This document shows positions 51,092 through 63,187 of a stretch of 64,000 nucleotides of DNA, one piece after another. Position 1 is the stretch's first letter. Each line of letters starts with the position of its first letter. This stretch comes from Skeletonema tropicum (taxonomy: Eukaryota > Bacillariophyta > Thalassiosirophyceae > Thalassiosirales > Thalassiosiraceae): positions 3,534,001 through 3,598,000 of the forward strand of contig CM074129.1 of NCBI GenBank assembly GCA_037178625.1, read 5' to 3'. The position numbers were made by a program, and so were the translations under genes. A model generated the notes under the pieces. The model was not told where the DNA came from and made no database searches. It saw only the letters and a program-made list of their open reading frames with translations.

Positions 51092-54000
51092 TTAATCTCG
51101 ACCAGATGAAGCACTTCGTGATCTGGGTCTCCTACGTTTCCTTCCCTCACTTCTCGAATACTTCTTCTCTCGAGAGGGCGAGCGCGAGAGTGAGGCAGAC
51201 GACGATGAAGGCGACCTCCTGCGTCTCTTTTTACGACCGTTCTTTCTCTCCTTCAGTTCCGCAGGAAGCTCATGAATAAGTTTTTCAGCAGATCGGGATT
51301 CTCGTCGATCTTCGGACTTTCTTCTGGAACTGGAACGTGATCGAGAGGATGAATAAGAGCGTCGGTTGCGACGACGGTTGCGACGACGGTTGCGACCCCG
51401 ACTACCAGCAGGTGATTGAGATACGCTTCGTCTGCTGCTTGTCTTGCTAGCATCAGGTGTTTTGTTGTCTTTCTTGTTCTCACGGCTTCTCTTCTTTTCA
51501 TCTACAGAAGACCCATTGGAAGGAGATCTACTCCGCCGGCGAGTGCCCCGTTTCTCTTTCGATGCGTTCTTCCTGCGTCCCCTGCGAGATGAAGCTTCAG
51601 AATCTGAATCCGAAGATGACGATGAATATGATCTACGTGATCGCCCTCTTCTCTTTCTATCTCCCCCACGTCTACTGCTCCTCTTCTTCCTTCGACTATC
51701 CGACGAGTATGAGCTGTATGATGAAGAAGATGTATACGACGACGAAGAACTCGACGAAAAAGAGCTGCTACTCGAGCTATCAAAGCTGCTTGTATCCGAT
51801 GAGCTACTCGAGATGAACTGACGAAGCATCACTGTCGTCCATCTTTTGTTGAGCTTCTTTAGCTGCTTGGGCTTGAGCCTGAGCTAGAATCAGTTTTGGA
51901 GCATTCTTCAAGAACTCTCTCATTCCATCCGTGAGTGGCCCTAGACCAATACTAGGTGAAGAAATTGATTGCATAACGTGTATTACGTGCATTGTCTTTC
52001 GGGAACATTCCTTTGAACCATTCTCTGGTAGATACGGCATCGGGATTTGCATTGTTTGCGATAGCAAGAGCAGTAGTTTCCTCGCCTCCCGTTGCAATAA
52101 GCCCATCTGGATCCGGGTTGTCAGTGTCAAACCGTTGCTTCAAAGTACCCATCCCCATGGCCTCTGCCATTTCTTGGACGAGAATTTTGATGAAGATACG
52201 CGACGATGACGTTGTCTCATCCTCATTCAAGTGTATACACGATAGAACCGACCAAGAAATCGAATCAGTGTGCAGTAAATGTACCAAATAGCTTGGCCAC
52301 ATTGCGCAACTTATTCGTTTCCAACCGATGAATAGTATTGTACTGCGTCGCAAAGGCCGACTCAAACGCATCCTGCCACCTCTCGTGTAAGAGACAAAAC
52401 CTGCCCGAGACAAGTCCATAATATCTCAAAAACTGTTCGTTCTTGAGAACAGCACTCAATAATCATATTGATGAGTTCGTGTTCCCGTCCCTGCGGAATG
52501 TCCATCTTGGCCAATTTGTGAGTGCACTCTTCAAACGTTGCGCTGGACATAATAGTCAAATAAATGGTACGTCGAAGATGAACCAAGTCAGTCTCTGTCA
52601 AGTCTTCAATCGCCACAGTCTTCTTCTTATCATTGTCTAACACTTGATCACCCACATCCTCCTCCTCCTCCTCTTCTGAACCAGATTCTACTTCCACTTT
52701 CATCATCACTCCACCACTACTACTACTACTACTATCATCCTCCCCCAAAATCTCCGCTCGAATCCTCCCCCACTCCTCCTCCTTCTCATCATAATCCTCA
52801 TCAAAATAAAACACATCCAACTCCTCCTCTTCACCACTCAACCCCTCATCATCCAACCCCAACTCAAACGTAATCTGATCCTCCCGTTCGACCAAATCCA
52901 AATATTCCTCATCCGGCAGGGTCGGATAATCGACAAACCCCCCCCGTTTAATCTTCAACAATTGTTTCAATCCGATATTGACCCCGTCGTCCAATCGTCC
53001 CCTCATGTAACAATCCACGAAATCGTTCCATTACCGCATGCACGCCCGCCGGGGAAACTTCCAGGAGTTGTCTCCCCACAATACACATGTACCCCACTGC
53101 CACATCGACGGAATCATCGGTGGGGTCTCCATCTAATAATATCGTTAATAATTGGAGTGATAACAATTCATGAGTTAGACCCTGATTGAATAAATGACCC
53201 AGTAATGCCAATACGGATGAAACAACCATTCGATCACGACGTTGATACCCTTTGCGAAATGTTCAATATGGCACGTGTTACCAATAACTTCCCCACATTC
53301 CGGTAATTTGGTATTAATCGACTGCGATTAGTGCCACGTAAATGTGTGCATAGTTGGGACTGGAAATGGCACCGTTTCAATAGACTTTTGACGAGTAGTC
53401 CCCTTCCACGGAATGAGATTGGCATTTTGAAAGAGGGAGTGGATGAGTGGTTTAATGGTGGTAACGTTGAGACGGTTGATTGTGCCGTTGATGGTGCGTT
53501 GGAGTGTTTCCCATGTTTGTCGTTGGATGTGGATGGGTGTGACTTTGTTGTTGGTTTGTTGTGAAGAATCGTTGTCTTGGTTTTGTTGTTGTTGTTGTTG
53601 CAAGAGACGCCGTTTGGCTGGTGGAATGTACGCTCCGACGTGTTCACGTGGTGGTTGTTGTGGACGTTTTTGTTGCTGCTGCTGTCTCCTCTGTGTTTTT
53701 ATTTGCTTGTCGTCCACTCCACCATTGTCATTATTATTTTTATTCTGATTGTTGTCATCAGGTTGATAGCGAGATGCAGTCAATGGTTTATCCATCACTG
53801 ACGATGAACTGTTAGTGTGGATGCTGTTGCTCTTGCTGTATTTACCGTTTTGCTTGACACTGATTCTTTCCACCCTGTTCATTACCATCATCAGCTTCGG
53901 CTCACTACTTTCCGCAGCAGGCTGAGGCCCCGCATCCTCCTCCTCATCTTCATCCTCAGTTTCAGAATCACCAGCCCCCGCTGCATGCAACTTGATGTGG

Positions 54001-54135
54001 ATCCACCACATTATCATTATTCGCAACCGCTGCTGATACTACCGGCTCCTCGTCTTCATTTAAATCTTCTTCTTCCTCCTCCTCTCCTTCGTAGTCCACA
54101 AACGGTACTTCTTCCTCCTCGGGGTGATTTGCCAT
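51092..54135 (-). CDS. CWC22: Pre-mRNA-splicing factor CWC22, frame broken by about nine one-base shifts
   Basis: CWC22 sits in the spliceosome and recruits eIF4A3 for exon-junction complex assembly. Read from 54135 ([20 protein letters not shown]) the pieces follow CWC22 in order: [11 protein letters not shown] and [17 protein letters not shown] (start of MIF4G), [53 protein letters not shown], then acidic linker, [16 protein letters not shown] and [14 protein letters not shown] (MA3), [60 protein letters not shown] and a long Arg/Ser tail. Between these blocks the frame moves at about 53354, 53318, 53292, 53260, 52966, 52433, 52286, 51955 and 51813, nearly always by one extra base; the N-terminal piece also shifts near 54000. 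Protein conservation survives in every piece, so errors or very recent inactivation are likelier than old decay. Confidence 0.82.
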
Positions 54136-54363
54136 GATTACTGCTGCGCTGTTTGATAATGATTTGTTATTGCATTGCCCGCCTCCATCCAATGAACTTC
54201 ACGAGCACGAGCCAATGAACAACAGAAGGAGAGTGAAAATATGAGCAAGTAGGGTGTAAAAAAGTAGGAGTGGGAAGTTTTTTTTACGAACACAACACAA
54301 GGCTATCAATCATCGCGTACTATGTAACATAATTTCATGCCAAACGTTTTTACTTTTACACTA

Positions 54364-55913
54364 TCACATCAAAAATCCCAATATTGACCAAGATAGGCAC
54401 AATTTCATGATGCAGTCGAGTGCCCAGGATGGTGAAATTGCTTTAGCTGAACTTGACATTTGTGAACTACTGGTAGAGGAGGCTGGTGGTGGTTGAGTCG
54501 TCGGAATTGAACTCATGGAATGCGCCGGAGTAGGGCTCGCAGAAGATATTGTAGGAGTAGCAGCAGTCGGTTGACGAGTTCGGAGGCCCTCCTGAGTAAC
54601 TACAACCGGTCCAATACTTGATAAAGTCGAGAAATAAGGAATACTGTTCCCATTATTTGCGTTGGTAGTTAGTGTCGACAAGAATTCATCACGTTTGGAA
54701 TCATCACTCAATGGGAGTAAGATCAACTCGATTGGGGGTGTTTCATCGTCTTCCGCTATTGCATACTCCATCTGTACATCGAAGTAAAATCGAATTACAC
54801 TGCAATCTTTACCAACGGATACATCTTCATGAGAGTGAAATGTAAATGAGGTAGTGAGCATTCTGGTGGTACCGATGGAGTCTTCTTTGTAGGCATTCAT
54901 GGAAACCTCCTCGAGCGAGTCGGCAAGTAACGGATAGATAACTTCCTTATTCACAGAGCACACATCATCATCTTGTAAATTACGTGAACTTGTATCGAAC
55001 ATTGAACGCCTCGCTTGAAAGGACAAATCAATAGTGTTGTTCACTATTGTCTCAGTTTCAAACATGCGAATGGTAGTTGGAGAACTTGTTGTAGTGGGCG
55101 AAGCAGTTGGAACACATGCTTCTTGTGTCCACACCTTACATGGAATAGTTGATGGAGTGTAAAATTGATTAAACTGATCTGGATTTGTAGTAATCCAAAA
55201 TATTGCCTGTTGATAATGGGTATGGTGGTTGCAAAATGAAGACGATGATGAGCGTAGTACAAAAAATGATGCATGTATGTCCGTGTTGCAAAATCACTCA
55301 CTGCTCTCCCTATGCTAATCTGCATATCATTGTCATTCAAGTTAATCGCATTCGCATCCCACCCATCAGCGTCTAAACCTAAGTTCTTCACCCGCAGCAC
55401 TGATTTCGTGAATCTCAGATAGATTGATTTTGTGTCTCCTGCTTCGATTGTAAGTGGACCGAAGCTACCCAGAAACGTAGCTCCATCGTTATCAAACTGT
55501 GTATCTTCAATTATTCCACCATGTATTCTTTTCCAATCCCCCGATCCATCTAATGTAGCTCCAATAGAGGTTTGGTTGTATCCGTTCATTGTAAATATAT
55601 CGAACCCTATCGAGGGACTGGTTGCTGATTCATCTAGAAACACACTCAGGGATGACACAGAGGTATTCGTCACACCACTTTTTAGCGAAAAAATGACCCC
55701 TTGAACTAATGTGAAATCGGACGGGAGAGGATTTGACAGTACTGTTGTATGGCAGCCATCATCGTCTTTCATCCATGTACTTAAACTTCGTTGACGATGA
55801 GCATCGACTTCTGTAGCTACTGCTGTGATGACAGAAGTGAAAAATAATGCTAGTGAGATCGCAATCGCTATGCAGTGTAGGAGCCGCCCAGGCGCAGTGG
55901 CAGCAACTTGCAT
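54364..55913 (-). CDS. Secreted or GPI-anchored protein of unknown function (2 exons)
   Basis: Exons 55913-55302 and 55206-54364 with a GTGAGT...CAG intron; 1,455 bases in frame, 484 residues. Signal peptide: LLHCIAIAISLALFFTSVITAVATEV. The first 200 residues look beta-rich, with regular short strands (FTLVQGVIFSLKSG, IGFDIFTMNGYNQTS, LGSFGPLTIEAGDTKSIYLRF), reminiscent of secreted jelly-roll domains but not assignable. A Thr/Ser/Pro linker (CVPTASPTTTSSPTT) leads to a second region with paired Cys and a final stalk of Ser/Thr/Pro. The last 25 residues (AISPSWALDC then IMKLCLSWSILGFLM) are hydrophobic with small residues before them, matching a GPI-anchor signal. Probably displayed at the cell surface or wall. 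Confidence 0.65.
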
Positions 55914-56622
55914 CCGATGAACTATTTTTTTTCATGCAACCGCATTGCGACAACTGCGACTGTGTGAACATCTTGCTACGTGAACATGATGTTGAACTGA
56001 GAAGTGAGCAGAGATGGATCGGATTATAACGGAAGGGCGAAGGGCGGGAAAATGTGACAATAAGTTATGTTAGATTTTTCTCATTCAAGAGAGAATCAGA
56101 GTCTGTTTTCCTCGAAGCTTTTCAAATAGGCGTATCGGGATAGCGGGCAAGTGGGTGTGCCCGCGAGAGGGACTGGTTTGAGGTTGAGGTAGCTATGACG
56201 GGAAATTTTGGGTGATTTTTGCCGATTTATGGGGATTTTGGGGTCACTTTAACTCATTTACACCTAATTTGCCACAGTTGTGGGCTAGCTCCACGCTCCA
56301 CGTGGGCACCGCCAGTGAAAAGCGCCCACTACGATATCCCGATAAGCTTACACATCTATCACTGCTCCATCCAGATGAACAAGGCTGACTAATGCGATGG
56401 GAGATAATAAATAATAACAACTACCCAGATAATGTTACATCAAGTACGAAATAAAGTGATGAACTCGTAGTCTAAATTATGTGGGTTGCAACAAAATCCT
56501 TCTCACCAGAGTTGAGATGTCGGACTTTCATGGGAGAATAAAGTGTCTTGGAGTTGGAGCTGAACAATATTATTTTGTCCGAAGTCATGATCAAAATTGT
56601 ATTACTCTTGTGGGAAGACAAC
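55914..56622. other. Intergenic region with one copy of a short dispersed repeat
   Basis: 709 bases between two minus-strand genes. At about 56049-56097 AAAATGTGACAATAAG, GATTTTTCTCA and AGAGA...GTCTG form a block that recurs at about 62602-62650. Bases 56140-56180 resemble the GCGGGCAA words near 15.7 kb. No gene seen. Confidence 0.45.
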
Positions 56623-57863
56623 CTATCTAGGTCGTCTCAGGTCGCTGGTGGCAGTTGTACCATTCAGACGTCTTTTGGCCAATTGTAGGGCTGTCCAAGC
56701 GTCGATTGTTGGGTCTTGGCTCATGATTAATGCTGCAAGATTTACTTCCTCTTCCGATCGCCCAATATTATTTCTGATAGCCACAATGGGTTGGCTTACA
56801 GCAACTGCAGTATTATAGCCTTGATTGGCACGTAGAGACGCTGAATCTGTTACAGAAGGCCGTTGGGTCACCTCGCTTCTATTGTAAACCAATCCTGGTC
56901 CTGGTACGGTCCAGTTCAATCCATTGTTAAGATAGTTGTAATGTGGCAGCTGCATTTGCATGCCGAGTCCATAATTCATTGACAAGCCAGGGTTGACTGC
57001 TCTGTCAAGCATATTATAGCTCCCAACATGGCCCAGGTTACCCAAGGTACTATAATCACCGCCATAAATATGGCGATTACTCTGAAGAACGTGGTTGGAC
57101 TCAACATCTCCTGCTCCTGCATTAGGATTTGGGTTAGGGAGTCTATGGTCTCTGTATCCTTTCCGTCTGTTCGAGGACACGTTCGAGGACACGTTGTTCG
57201 AGGACACGTTCGTGGCAACTGCTGAAGGAGCTGGAGGTTTCTTCTTGACATTGACAATTGAGCGCATAGCGAGACATTTTTTCTTGTCACCACGAGTAAA
57301 GTGTTTGTGCTTAAAAATCATCTTGCTCGAAGTGAAATCCTTCTCGACTTGACGGAATCCCCACCTACAGATAGAAGGAGTATGGCCATCATTTTGTTTT
57401 GAGTTAGGAAATAATGGTGAGGGACAAGACATCAGGTACGGTTCTTCGTGTACTCTCACCTGTAAAGTTTCCGGACAAAGCTCATGAACTTGCATTTGTT
57501 GTTGAAATATTTGGGTAAGACGTGGCTCTCTAAAGCCACCTTGTCGCGAATGATGAATTTGTCTCCCTTGGAACGCCATTCTATAGCCTTTTGGCCATTT
57601 ACGGTGACCGCATCATCGTCGGTCGTTTCAGACTCGATCAAATCCATGAGCTGTTGCGGGAAGGTTCTTTCCTCTAGTTTGGATTGAGACTGTTCGGATG
57701 CATCGTCATCGTCATCGTCGTTTTGCATTGCTTTTTTCGCATTGCTGCTGGTAAGGTCAGTGCCAATTTCAGAGTCAGCAATGCTGCATCCATCTTCCTT
57801 CAGATTACAATTATCAGGTGATTTTGCCTCGTCTTTGACTGTGACGATTTTTGTGTTGGTCAT
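56623..57863 (-). CDS. Heat-shock-factor-type DNA-binding protein (2 exons)
   Basis: Exons 57863-57460 and 57364-56623, intron GTGAGA...TAG; 1,146 bases in frame, 381 residues from the ATG at 57863. The frame remains open a little upstream (GTG at 57875), without another ATG. Residues about 65-160 form the HSF winged-helix domain: TFPQQLMDLIESE, AIEWRSKGDKFIIRD, LPKYFNNKCKFMSFVRKLYR joined by the splice to WGFRQVEKDF, then MIFKHKHFTRGDKKKCLAM. The intron lies exactly between KLYR and WGF in the recognition-helix region. HSF families are greatly expanded in diatoms. The remaining part is Asn/Tyr/Met-rich, likely disordered, with an AALIMSQDPTIDAWTALQLA helix near the end. No heptad-repeat trimerisation domain is evident. 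Confidence 0.88.
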
Positions 57864-58119
57864 GCTATCCTTCACATCAATAGCGTGGCCAAACGCGGGT
57901 GCGGCTGAGCTGCTACTTGTGATTGACTCACCCCTGGAAGATACGACACTCCTAATTTACTTCTTCGTTCCACTCTTTGATCAAAGAGAGGTCCAAACGA
58001 TTTAAGTGTTTCATGCATCCATGCACCATTTTTCATTTTCCTGTCAACCTCCAACCTCATTGGAGATAAGTAGGAATGAAAGTTACGTCTAGGACTGACT
58101 CACCGTTGTGTCCCGGGAT

Positions 58120-58650
58120 CTACTCTAGTATTAGATTTGCAAAAACATGATTGAAGTTATTAGGTTCAGGAGAAATGATCTTCAAACCTTCAACAGACAC
58201 ATCCTCGGATAACCCTATCTGTTACAATGAGCTCCGTCGTACATTTCACACAAGTAGGGTATCCTTTTCTCTCGACAGTCGACTTGTTTATGTTCAATAC
58301 CGGACCTTGTCATGGACATGAAAAAAAGCAGATCAAAAAGAGTGAAGACGACAGAACTAAGTACCTATTTGCAGCATCTTGAGCTCCGTGGTCTCGGGCG
58401 GGTCAGCGCAAATAAAGCGATGGGGAGGATCCAGTTGAAGGGAGGCTGCTAGAACTAGAACTGCCAACTGGACAGCAGCGATGTCGGAATCATATCCACA
58501 TTTATAGGTCAGAAAGTTGAAAAGTTGGATTGTCGCAGCAAGAGTCGCTTGACTGGCAATATCAGCAATTTCAAGGCGCTCCAAGACACTCTTGAAAAGG
58601 TGCATTTTATTGCTCTGAAAGCCACCCACTCGAAAGATATTCTTTCGCAT
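58120..58650 (-). CDS. Small helical protein, unknown (2 exons)
   Basis: Exons 58650-58365 and 58214-58120, intron GTACTT...TAG; 381 bases in frame, 126 residues. Alternative acceptors nearby give early stops, so this join is the only one that keeps reading. Sequence is mainly helical: MHLFKSVLERLEIADIASQA, IQLFNFLTYKCG and DIAAVQLAVLVLAASLQLD, followed by a short tail (LKIISPEPNNF, VFANLILE). The helices look a little like half of a cyclin box, but nothing diagnostic is present. It lies just upstream of the HSF-type gene on the same strand with 256 bases between; no reason to think they are one transcript. Confidence 0.45.
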
Positions 58651-58989
58651 GTTGATTGGTAAGTAGAGAGGCAGGAATTTTGAGCCAGAACAAAAATGCC
58701 GCTAATGGACATATAATATCTAGAGAGAGTGCAGAGTGCATAAATGGAAAAGCTTATAAAAGAGTCGCACAATTCGTGACTATCCACTAGCCAAGAGGTA
58801 CCGCAGGTTTTCAGTTCGTGACGATCGCGTGTTGAGAATTGCAGCTTGATCAAAGCAAAGAAGAAAAGCAAGAGGTCGATTGAAGTGCATGTGTAGGTAG
58901 CTTGTAAGCTTGAGTCGTAGGTAGAAAGTATATATGGTAAATCAACTTCTATTTACTCTAGAACTATCTCTATCTCTTTGTCTTTGTCT

Positions 58990-60397
58990 TTGTTTAACCA
59001 GAAGATGCCCAGGGGATAATGAAAAAAATCACCAGCGATCACCATGGCGCACCTCGACCCCGTACGTGCCGACATCAACAACACTAGCTACACATAAAAT
59101 TAGACAGCCCAACTGCAGCAACTCCCTCTCCAATAGCCTTTCTATGAAGTGGTGTCCTCAGGTGGACATCGATCCACGCCATCGCTACTTATTATGACAC
59201 CAAAGTAGAGGTGCCGGAAAATTGCGCTTTGACATCGGTGTGATGATGCACTTCCAATATGGTCTTCAGATGAATAGTTGGAGCTGCTCTGCCACTGAAC
59301 TGGTTTGCAGACGCCATCTATATTCTATTAAGCGGCGATCGATCCCCTCTAGAGTGTGTCGGGGCGTTCTATGGCGCATGTAGTGGCACGGTGAATACAG
59401 TAGTTGAAAATTGATAATTTCCACAAAATACATCAAAAAGGAGAATGCATATATCTGACAGAAAATGAAATGAGAGGGTGCCAAAAGTCTGTGAGGTGAT
59501 GACTATAATATAACAATCAACGTGGTTGGTGTAGATATCTCTATTTCATTGCGGCTACGACATTATTGGACTGGTTGAAATGTAGCATATTTTGGTGGAA
59601 AATGAAGAGCCGAATGCAATCACATACACGAGTATTTGAAGTGATATTAAGTGTATTCATCCTGCAAGTTGGGGGCCTTTTCACCACACAACACCAATAG
59701 CCATCTGTTGCGAGCATCATACAGTGGTTTCAGGGTATCATATGACTCCTAACAGCACCATTCCTACCCGATGGGATCAAAGCAACAGCGGATGATTTGA
59801 CCTACTACTCAATTATTACGTCTAATTTGTATGTAATCAATAAAACTGATAATAATAATCAATCATCATAGTATTCAGAAGGTGTCTGCAATGCACCATG
59901 GCTATTAAATAACCGAAATCTATTAAATATGAGTATGTCATGATGTTGCCCGGCATGTGCAGATTTTGTGTCTCTGGCGGTTAGAGCCGTATACCATCAC
60001 AACGACGCCGATTCGGCCGCCACCGCTTACAGAATCGGAATCTACATAAAAAATGGGGTCAGTCACTATGTTGTTTATGTTGATTTTGGGAATGTTGGCC
60101 CAATAGTAGCATGGTTTGCCGTCGGATTCGTCATGGAGGAGATGTTTTTTGTTAGTGTTTGATGCGTGATGGCCGAGCACCCCGGGCCGACGATGCCAGT
60201 GCTACTGAATTAGTACCCCCAATATCTTGGAGAATGGTCGGAATACCACCATGTCACGTTGCAGAGGCGTTCTAAACTAACTAAATGGAAGGTTGTTGGT
60301 CTTTGAACCAAAAGAATCGACCTATTATTGACATAGTTACGTGGTAAAGACGCCACCCGGGGTGGATCCGGGGTGTGGGCATCTTCTGGTTAAACAA
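58990..60397. repeat. 22-base perfect inverted repeat pair, 1.36 kb apart
   Basis: The left arm (58990-59011) contains TTTAACCAGAAGATGCCC and the right arm (60376-60397) contains its exact complement GGGCATCTTCTGGTTAAA; identity covers 22 bases and stops abruptly on the inner side. The enclosed 1.36 kb encodes no recognisable transposase. It could be a non-autonomous element or a relic inversion. Confidence 0.5.
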
Positions 60398-62601
60398 TCA
60401 TCTTTGGGGGCTCAGCAGCGTGAGGAATCTGGGAGCCTTCTCAAAAAATGACGAATCGTCTCATTACTTACTGGATTGCGTTTAAAAAGCGTTTACTTAG
60501 CTTGGGAAATGTTTGCATTGCATGGAAGGTGGTAGTGATTCCTTCAAATGCAGTTGTTGTCTGTAATTTCCGGCTTTCATGATGAGCTAGCTATGGAGGG
60601 AGTTCAAAAGCAAAATTCTGCACGCACTCAAATCTGCGTTGCAATTTGGACGGGGTCAGGGATTCCCCTCTAATTACATCCGCGTTGGCCCCCTCATTTT
60701 GCTACAGCTCCCTCACAAACAACACTTTGAACACAATAACCATGGCGACGGCAGCGGCTATGGTATGGGGCGGAACGGGGGTCGGCACCACCATAAACCG
60801 GCGGCGGTGAACTCAGGGGACCCCTATGGCCCAATGGATGTGAAGGAATTTTGTCTCCAAGGTCTCAGACCTTTTTCTTGGTTTCCTCCTACAAAAGTGA
60901 CCGTTATTTTCATAAAAAGCGACAACTGCATAGGCCCCCTACGCAACTGTGACCTTTGGGACATGATCACAGTCTATTACTCGACAACCTGACACTACCT
61001 ATGATATATGGTGACATTCGATGAGGCGGTTACCGTTCAAACCGTCTAGAACTGTCGGCATGGCTCACCTACGCGGGCACCATGGTTACAGCGATTATCC
61101 AACGATGCAGCGGCACAACTTATGAGAGGTGTGGGAATATTATAACAAAAGAGCGAGATGATGCTTCTAATACAACAATATAGTGGTGTTGATGGACATA
61201 TTGGCGTCTCGTCTCCGTGTGGTGCGGCTGAGGTGACAATCTGGTCATGAGTGGTTTGTGTCGGTAATAATTATTATACAACACGTTGACGTCGAAGGAG
61301 GCATTACACCTTGAATGGTGGATGCTGATCCAGAGACTATTGCATGCAACAGTATGATTTTGAGGTGGATATACTTTCCATGGACTGCCACTGCTGTTTT
61401 CTTCTGCTGCTTTCTGCTGGCACCCTCTCATCATCACTCTCAATACGTACGACGGCTTCAGTGGACACAAAAGCTTACAATATATCTGAGATATCGGGTG
61501 ACTTCCTAATCAGCTTTAGTAGCAGATGCAATGTGAGAGTCGATAACTATACATCTCTTCGGAAGGATTCGGTAATTTCATTGTTATCATCGAGGCAAGT
61601 AGGCGGCATTCTGTATTAGAGATGAAGCATCAACCTGGAACAATCTGCTATGAAGTAAGAGATGAATAGGGTGACAAACAAACAACGAACAATACATGCA
61701 ACCGCCGGTAGACGGAATCATTTGGATCTAGGGTGGGCAAATGTTTCTTGAGAAGTACTGCACTGGAGGGTGCATGAGGCAACATTATCTAAGAAGGTTT
61801 GTCAGCTAGAAGAAAAGATAGTCTATTTGACGCAACCATGATGCATGTATGTGTCTTCCTGCTGACCCATGCAGCAATACTCATTATAATGAGAAATATA
61901 ACACATAATGTAAAGAGATTAATAATCCTTATATTCATAATAACATTATCTTAGACGCAACCTACACACAAGCACTTGCCTTGTCTTCTACAGAGATTAC
62001 AGAAGTTGATTGTTGATTCAAGGCAGCACGACGGCTTGCTCCAGAGATATAATGTGGACTCTAGTTCATATATTGATAGTTTAGGAGAGTAATTGCAATA
62101 AAATGTGTTGCTGTGTATATTAATACCGTCCTAATGAGATGCTATGTCCACAAACGAATCTGTTCAAATAAATCAAAATACAACACCCGCAAGACATCGC
62201 CTACAAGTGGATCAAAATCAGATACCATGGCGTTATGAACACCCATATCAGCCATCTATATTAATATGATACTGAGATTACTACGGGGGCCTTGTGGAAC
62301 GTTTATTGCGTTTCCTCGTCGACGTTATTTGACACCTGCAGCAAAATAGACCAAAAATCGATGCCTTAGATATAGCCGCCGATACGTCTGTAGGCTCTCA
62401 ATTTCATGACTTGCCGAGTACATCAGCGTTTTCTACGTCAAAAACTGATCTAGATCATAGCTTAACAATGCGTTGGAGTCCTAATTGATTGTGCTATGGC
62501 ATGGCGGCCCACCATGATTGCTGTGATGGGTTGCCGATTTGTGAGTTGTGGATGGAAAAAACAGCGCGTGCAGAAAATTGCAAACCGAACTCCCTCCATA
62601 G

Positions 62602-62652
62602 AAAATGTGACAATAAGTATGTTGGTTTTTCTCACTGAAGAGAAAAGTCTGT
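62602..62652. repeat. Second copy of the AAAATGTGACAATAAG block
   Basis: AAAATGTGACAATAAG, a TTTTTCTCA word and AAGAGA followed by GTCTG repeat in the same order and near-same spacing as at about 56049-56097, where the local gene context differs. Probably a fragment of a dispersed repeat. Confidence 0.45.
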
Positions 62653-63187
62653 CGTCGTGGGAGACTGAAAAAGAATTTTTCCTCCTATCAAGACCCTCGG
62701 ACCTTGATTTACCCCTTCGATCAAGTGGAACCCCTTGACCCTCGTGACCTCGTTTTCACCCTTCTCCTTTTTTGCCAACTTTTCCAGAGAGTGAACACTA
62801 ACGGGACTAGCATAAATATCAATTTTCCGTCAAATGAGAAATACTTTCCGTTTAATAAGAAAATGCTTCTGTCCTATGAGACAATTTGGCTCTCTATGGG
62901 CTCTTATAGAATTTTTCTGTCTTGTAAGTTTTTATCCTTGGGGCTCTGGACCCCTCGTGACCTCGTCAACATGGGGTCGAAAATTTTTCTAATGTCAGTC
63001 TCCCCGTCGTCGTGACAAACAAAACAAAGAGCACAAAATTTTGCCTCTCCTCTCTCCTCCATGCATATCCATGCGATGAGGCGATGAAGCGAGTCAAGAC
63101 AGTAACTCGTACTCCTATTAGTAGAGATAGATTGCAATAGAGACAAAGGATTACACCGCCACAGCCACCACCAACAAATAAGCCAAA

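Larger units (their letters stand above)
58651..63187. other. Gene-poor region of 4.5 kb
   Basis: The longest stretch here without a supported gene. Frames of 60-120 residues exist on both strands (for example 60639-60992 plus and 61120-61470 minus) but show no family features, no conserved motifs and biased composition. Content seen: a CTTTGTCTTTGTCTTTG tract near 58978, the 22-base inverted repeat pair at 58990 and 60376, a block at about 62602 shared with 56049, and CCCTCGTGACCTCGT words near 62741 and 62956 that flank a T/A-rich stretch. Confidence 0.6.

Noticed and set aside
51444..51821. Plus-strand frames across the CWC22 Arg/Ser tail
   Set aside because: They are antisense readings of an RS-rich region (Leu/Phe/Asp-rich as a result) and have no independent support.
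53443..53815. Cys/Val/Leu-rich plus-strand frames
   Set aside because: Antisense of Gln/Asn-rich CWC22 coding sequence; low complexity.
58990..60397. A complete DNA transposon between the 22-base inverted repeats
   Set aside because: No frame inside has transposase features and no target-site duplication is evident; kept only as an inverted repeat.
60639..60992. 117-residue plus-strand frame
   Set aside because: His/Gly/Pro-rich, no recognisable motif, no splice partners; not supported as a gene.
61120..61619. Frames on both strands in the gene-poor stretch
   Set aside because: Overlapping frames with unusual composition and no family features.
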